Assembly: GCA_039555135.1 (NCBI GenBank)
Contig: CP114179.1
Location: 558,001 to 622,000, forward strand
DNA from: Phycisphaeraceae bacterium D3-23
GTDB lineage: Bacteria > Planctomycetota > Phycisphaerae > Phycisphaerales > Phycisphaeraceae
Length of the DNA: 64,000 nt
Direction of reading: 5' to 3'
The first letter of the stretch is position 1. Every line of letters begins with the position of its first letter. The position numbers were made by a program, and so were the translations under genes. Positions 62,908 to 64,000 of the stretch are shown here, in pieces. The notes under the pieces were generated by a model. It worked only from the letters and a program-made list of their open reading frames with translations. It was not told where the DNA came from and ran no database searches.

Positions 62908-64000
62908 CTATTCGCCGGCGTCCGGATCAACATCGGCGGGCTCGGCCGCGGGCGGGTCGGCGGGGTCATCGGCGTCGTCCGCTGCCGGGCCTTCGATCGG
63001 CTCCTCGGGGAGCAGCTCGCCCGGGGCAAGCCACGAGCCGTCCGGGCCCACACGCATCTGCCCGGTCACGAGCAGATACTGGAGCACGGCGGCCTGGAGG
63101 TCGGCGACGGCCTCGTCGCGCCGGTTGCGCGCATCGAGCAGGTCTTCCTCGGCCTCGATCAAACGTCGCGGCGCGATCGGCTCGCGCTGCACCCGGATGC
63201 GGATGCCTTCGAGCCGGCGCTCGGCCAGCTCGATGTTGCGCTCCTGGATCTGCACGGTGATGCGCGATCGGTCGATCTCGCGGATCGCGTCGCGCACATC
63301 GAGTGCGACGCGGTCGCGGTCCACGCGGTAGTTGCGCTGAGCGCGTTCGAGCTGTACGAGCGATCGACGGTACTGCGCCAACTCGATCTTGCGGTCGAGC
63401 GGGACCTCGTAGGCGAGCCCGACGGCGTAGCCGCTGTCTTCGAGCTCGAAGTCGAGGCCGGCCGTATCGTCATCGCTGTCGGTGCGGAGGTTGAGCCGGG
63501 CGGTGAGCTCGAGGTCGCCCATGAGCTCGTTGCGTGCGATGCGTGTGCTGCGTCGGGAGTCGGTGATGCGGTCGCGTGTGGTCTGCAGGTCGAGCCGATT
63601 GCCCAGCGCGTTGGCGACGGCATTGGCCTCTTGCAGCGCAGGCACGGGGATCTCGATCTGCGAGCGGGCGATGACCAGTGTCTGCGTCGTGGGCATGCCG
63701 ATGCGGATCTTGAGCCGGTCCAACGCGGTCTGGTAGTTGTCCTGCGCGCGGATGAGGTTTGACTCGCCGAAGAGCACCTGGGCCTCGGCGTCGTCGGCCT
63801 CGAACTGCGGGGTCCGGCCGCGGTCGACCTCGGCGTTGAGCCGCTGCGACAGGGCCTTGAGCCCTTCGAGCTGGAGTTCCTGGTTCAGGATGCCGGTCTG
63901 TTGACGCATCAGGTCGAAGTACGTGTTGGCGATATCGACGAAGAACTCGCGGCGGAAACGCTCGAAGTCCCGCGCTCCGTACACCAGGTCGCGCTCGGCC
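62908..64000 (-). CDS. TolC-family outer-membrane channel (N-terminus outside window)
   Basis: The reverse frame is open to the right edge, so the start lies beyond 64000; 364 residues are visible. Two TolC-type helical repeats can be seen: FFVDIANTYFDLMRQQTGILN, ADDAEAQVLFGESNLIRAQDNYQTALDRLKIRIGM and, later, GLAYEVPLDRKIELAQYRRSLVQLERAQRNYR. The C-terminal tail is Pro/Asp/Ala-rich and acidic. It would form the outer-membrane tunnel for the adjacent HlyD adaptor. Signal peptide and first helices cannot be judged. Confidence 0.82.
   Translation of the reverse strand, partial: AERDLVYGARDFERFRREFFVDIANTYFDLMRQQTGILNQELQLEGLKALSQRLNAEVDRGRTPQFEADDAEAQVLFGESNLIRAQDNYQTALDRLKIRIGMPTTQTLVIARSQIEIPVPALQEANAVANALGNRLDLQTTRDRITDSRRSTRIARNELMGDLELTARLNLRTDSDDDTAGLDFELEDSGYAVGLAYEVPLDRKIELAQYRRSLVQLERAQRNYRVDRDRVALDVRDAIREIDRSRITVQIQERNIELAERRLEGIRIRVQREPIAPRRLIEAEEDLLDARNRRDEAVADLQAAVLQYLLVTGQMRVGPDGSWLAPGELLPEEPIEGPAADDADDPADPPAAEPADVDPDAGE

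Overview
The window is a high-GC stretch of bacterial chromosome, densely coding on both strands. It most likely comes from a planctomycete of the class Phycisphaerae. This is inferred from three things: PEP-CTERM sorting signals on two secreted proteins (one also with a dockerin-like end), a set of HlyD-type adaptors next to a SecA-like ATPase and an M50 peptidase, and several families of short dispersed palindromic repeats. I found no rRNA, tRNA, CRISPR array, prophage or intact insertion sequence. Genes at both ends are cut by the window edge (recN on the left, a TolC-family gene on the right).

Layout. 1-9.5 kb: recN, a secreted HlyD-type adaptor, a 94-residue orphan bracketed by inverted repeats, and a three-gene minus-strand cluster. 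That cluster encodes GAF-HlyD, PqqD-M50 peptidase-HlyD and a shortened SecA-like ATPase, and is the best candidate for an undescribed export or peptide-processing system. 9.5-13 kb: a Ski2-like DExH helicase with an apparent one-base frameshift before its Walker A motif, and a secreted Gly/Arg-rich protein. 13.1-25 kb: a type II secretion operon (gspE-F-G-H-I-J-K, a PilM/GspL-like and a PilO/GspM-like protein, a short GspC-like protein, secretin gspD) and a trailing lipoprotein. 25-29 kb: amt-glnK-amt-glnK on the minus strand; both PII proteins lack the uridylylated tyrosine. 29-36 kb: a double DUF1080 protein, a PduO-type cobalamin adenosyltransferase, a small secreted protein, a MORN-CAP protein and a large repeat-type PEP-CTERM protein.

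36-44.7 kb: lon with hsp20, folE2, a DUF151 protein, an RsmB-like methyltransferase, a PAS-GAF-H-box-receiver protein lacking an ATPase domain, and a polyprenyl diphosphate synthase. 45-49.5 kb (plus strand): a membrane Ser/Thr kinase, a transaldolase, a beta-propeller lipoprotein and a stand-alone IMP cyclohydrolase, ending in a bidirectional terminator. 49.5-57.7 kb (minus strand): a PEP-CTERM protein, pyrF, a BtuCF/FecBD-like permease and binding lipoprotein without an adjacent ATPase, a multi-pass membrane protein, a low-molecular-weight phosphatase and small hypotheticals. 57.8-64 kb: a DUF3147 membrane protein, two small membrane hypotheticals, argF, argB, and an HlyD-type adaptor with a TolC-family partner.

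Working together: much of the window concerns moving or anchoring proteins at the cell envelope (T2SS, four adaptor-type proteins, the SecA-like/M50 cluster, secreted PEP-CTERM proteins). The rest is mostly ammonium uptake and its PII control, nucleotide, folate and arginine metabolism, and proteostasis. Sequence-level oddities are the repeat families, several of which begin at stop codons or fill gaps between genes of one operon, and frequent TTG starts. All family calls are from recognised motifs in the translated sequence; no database search was run.
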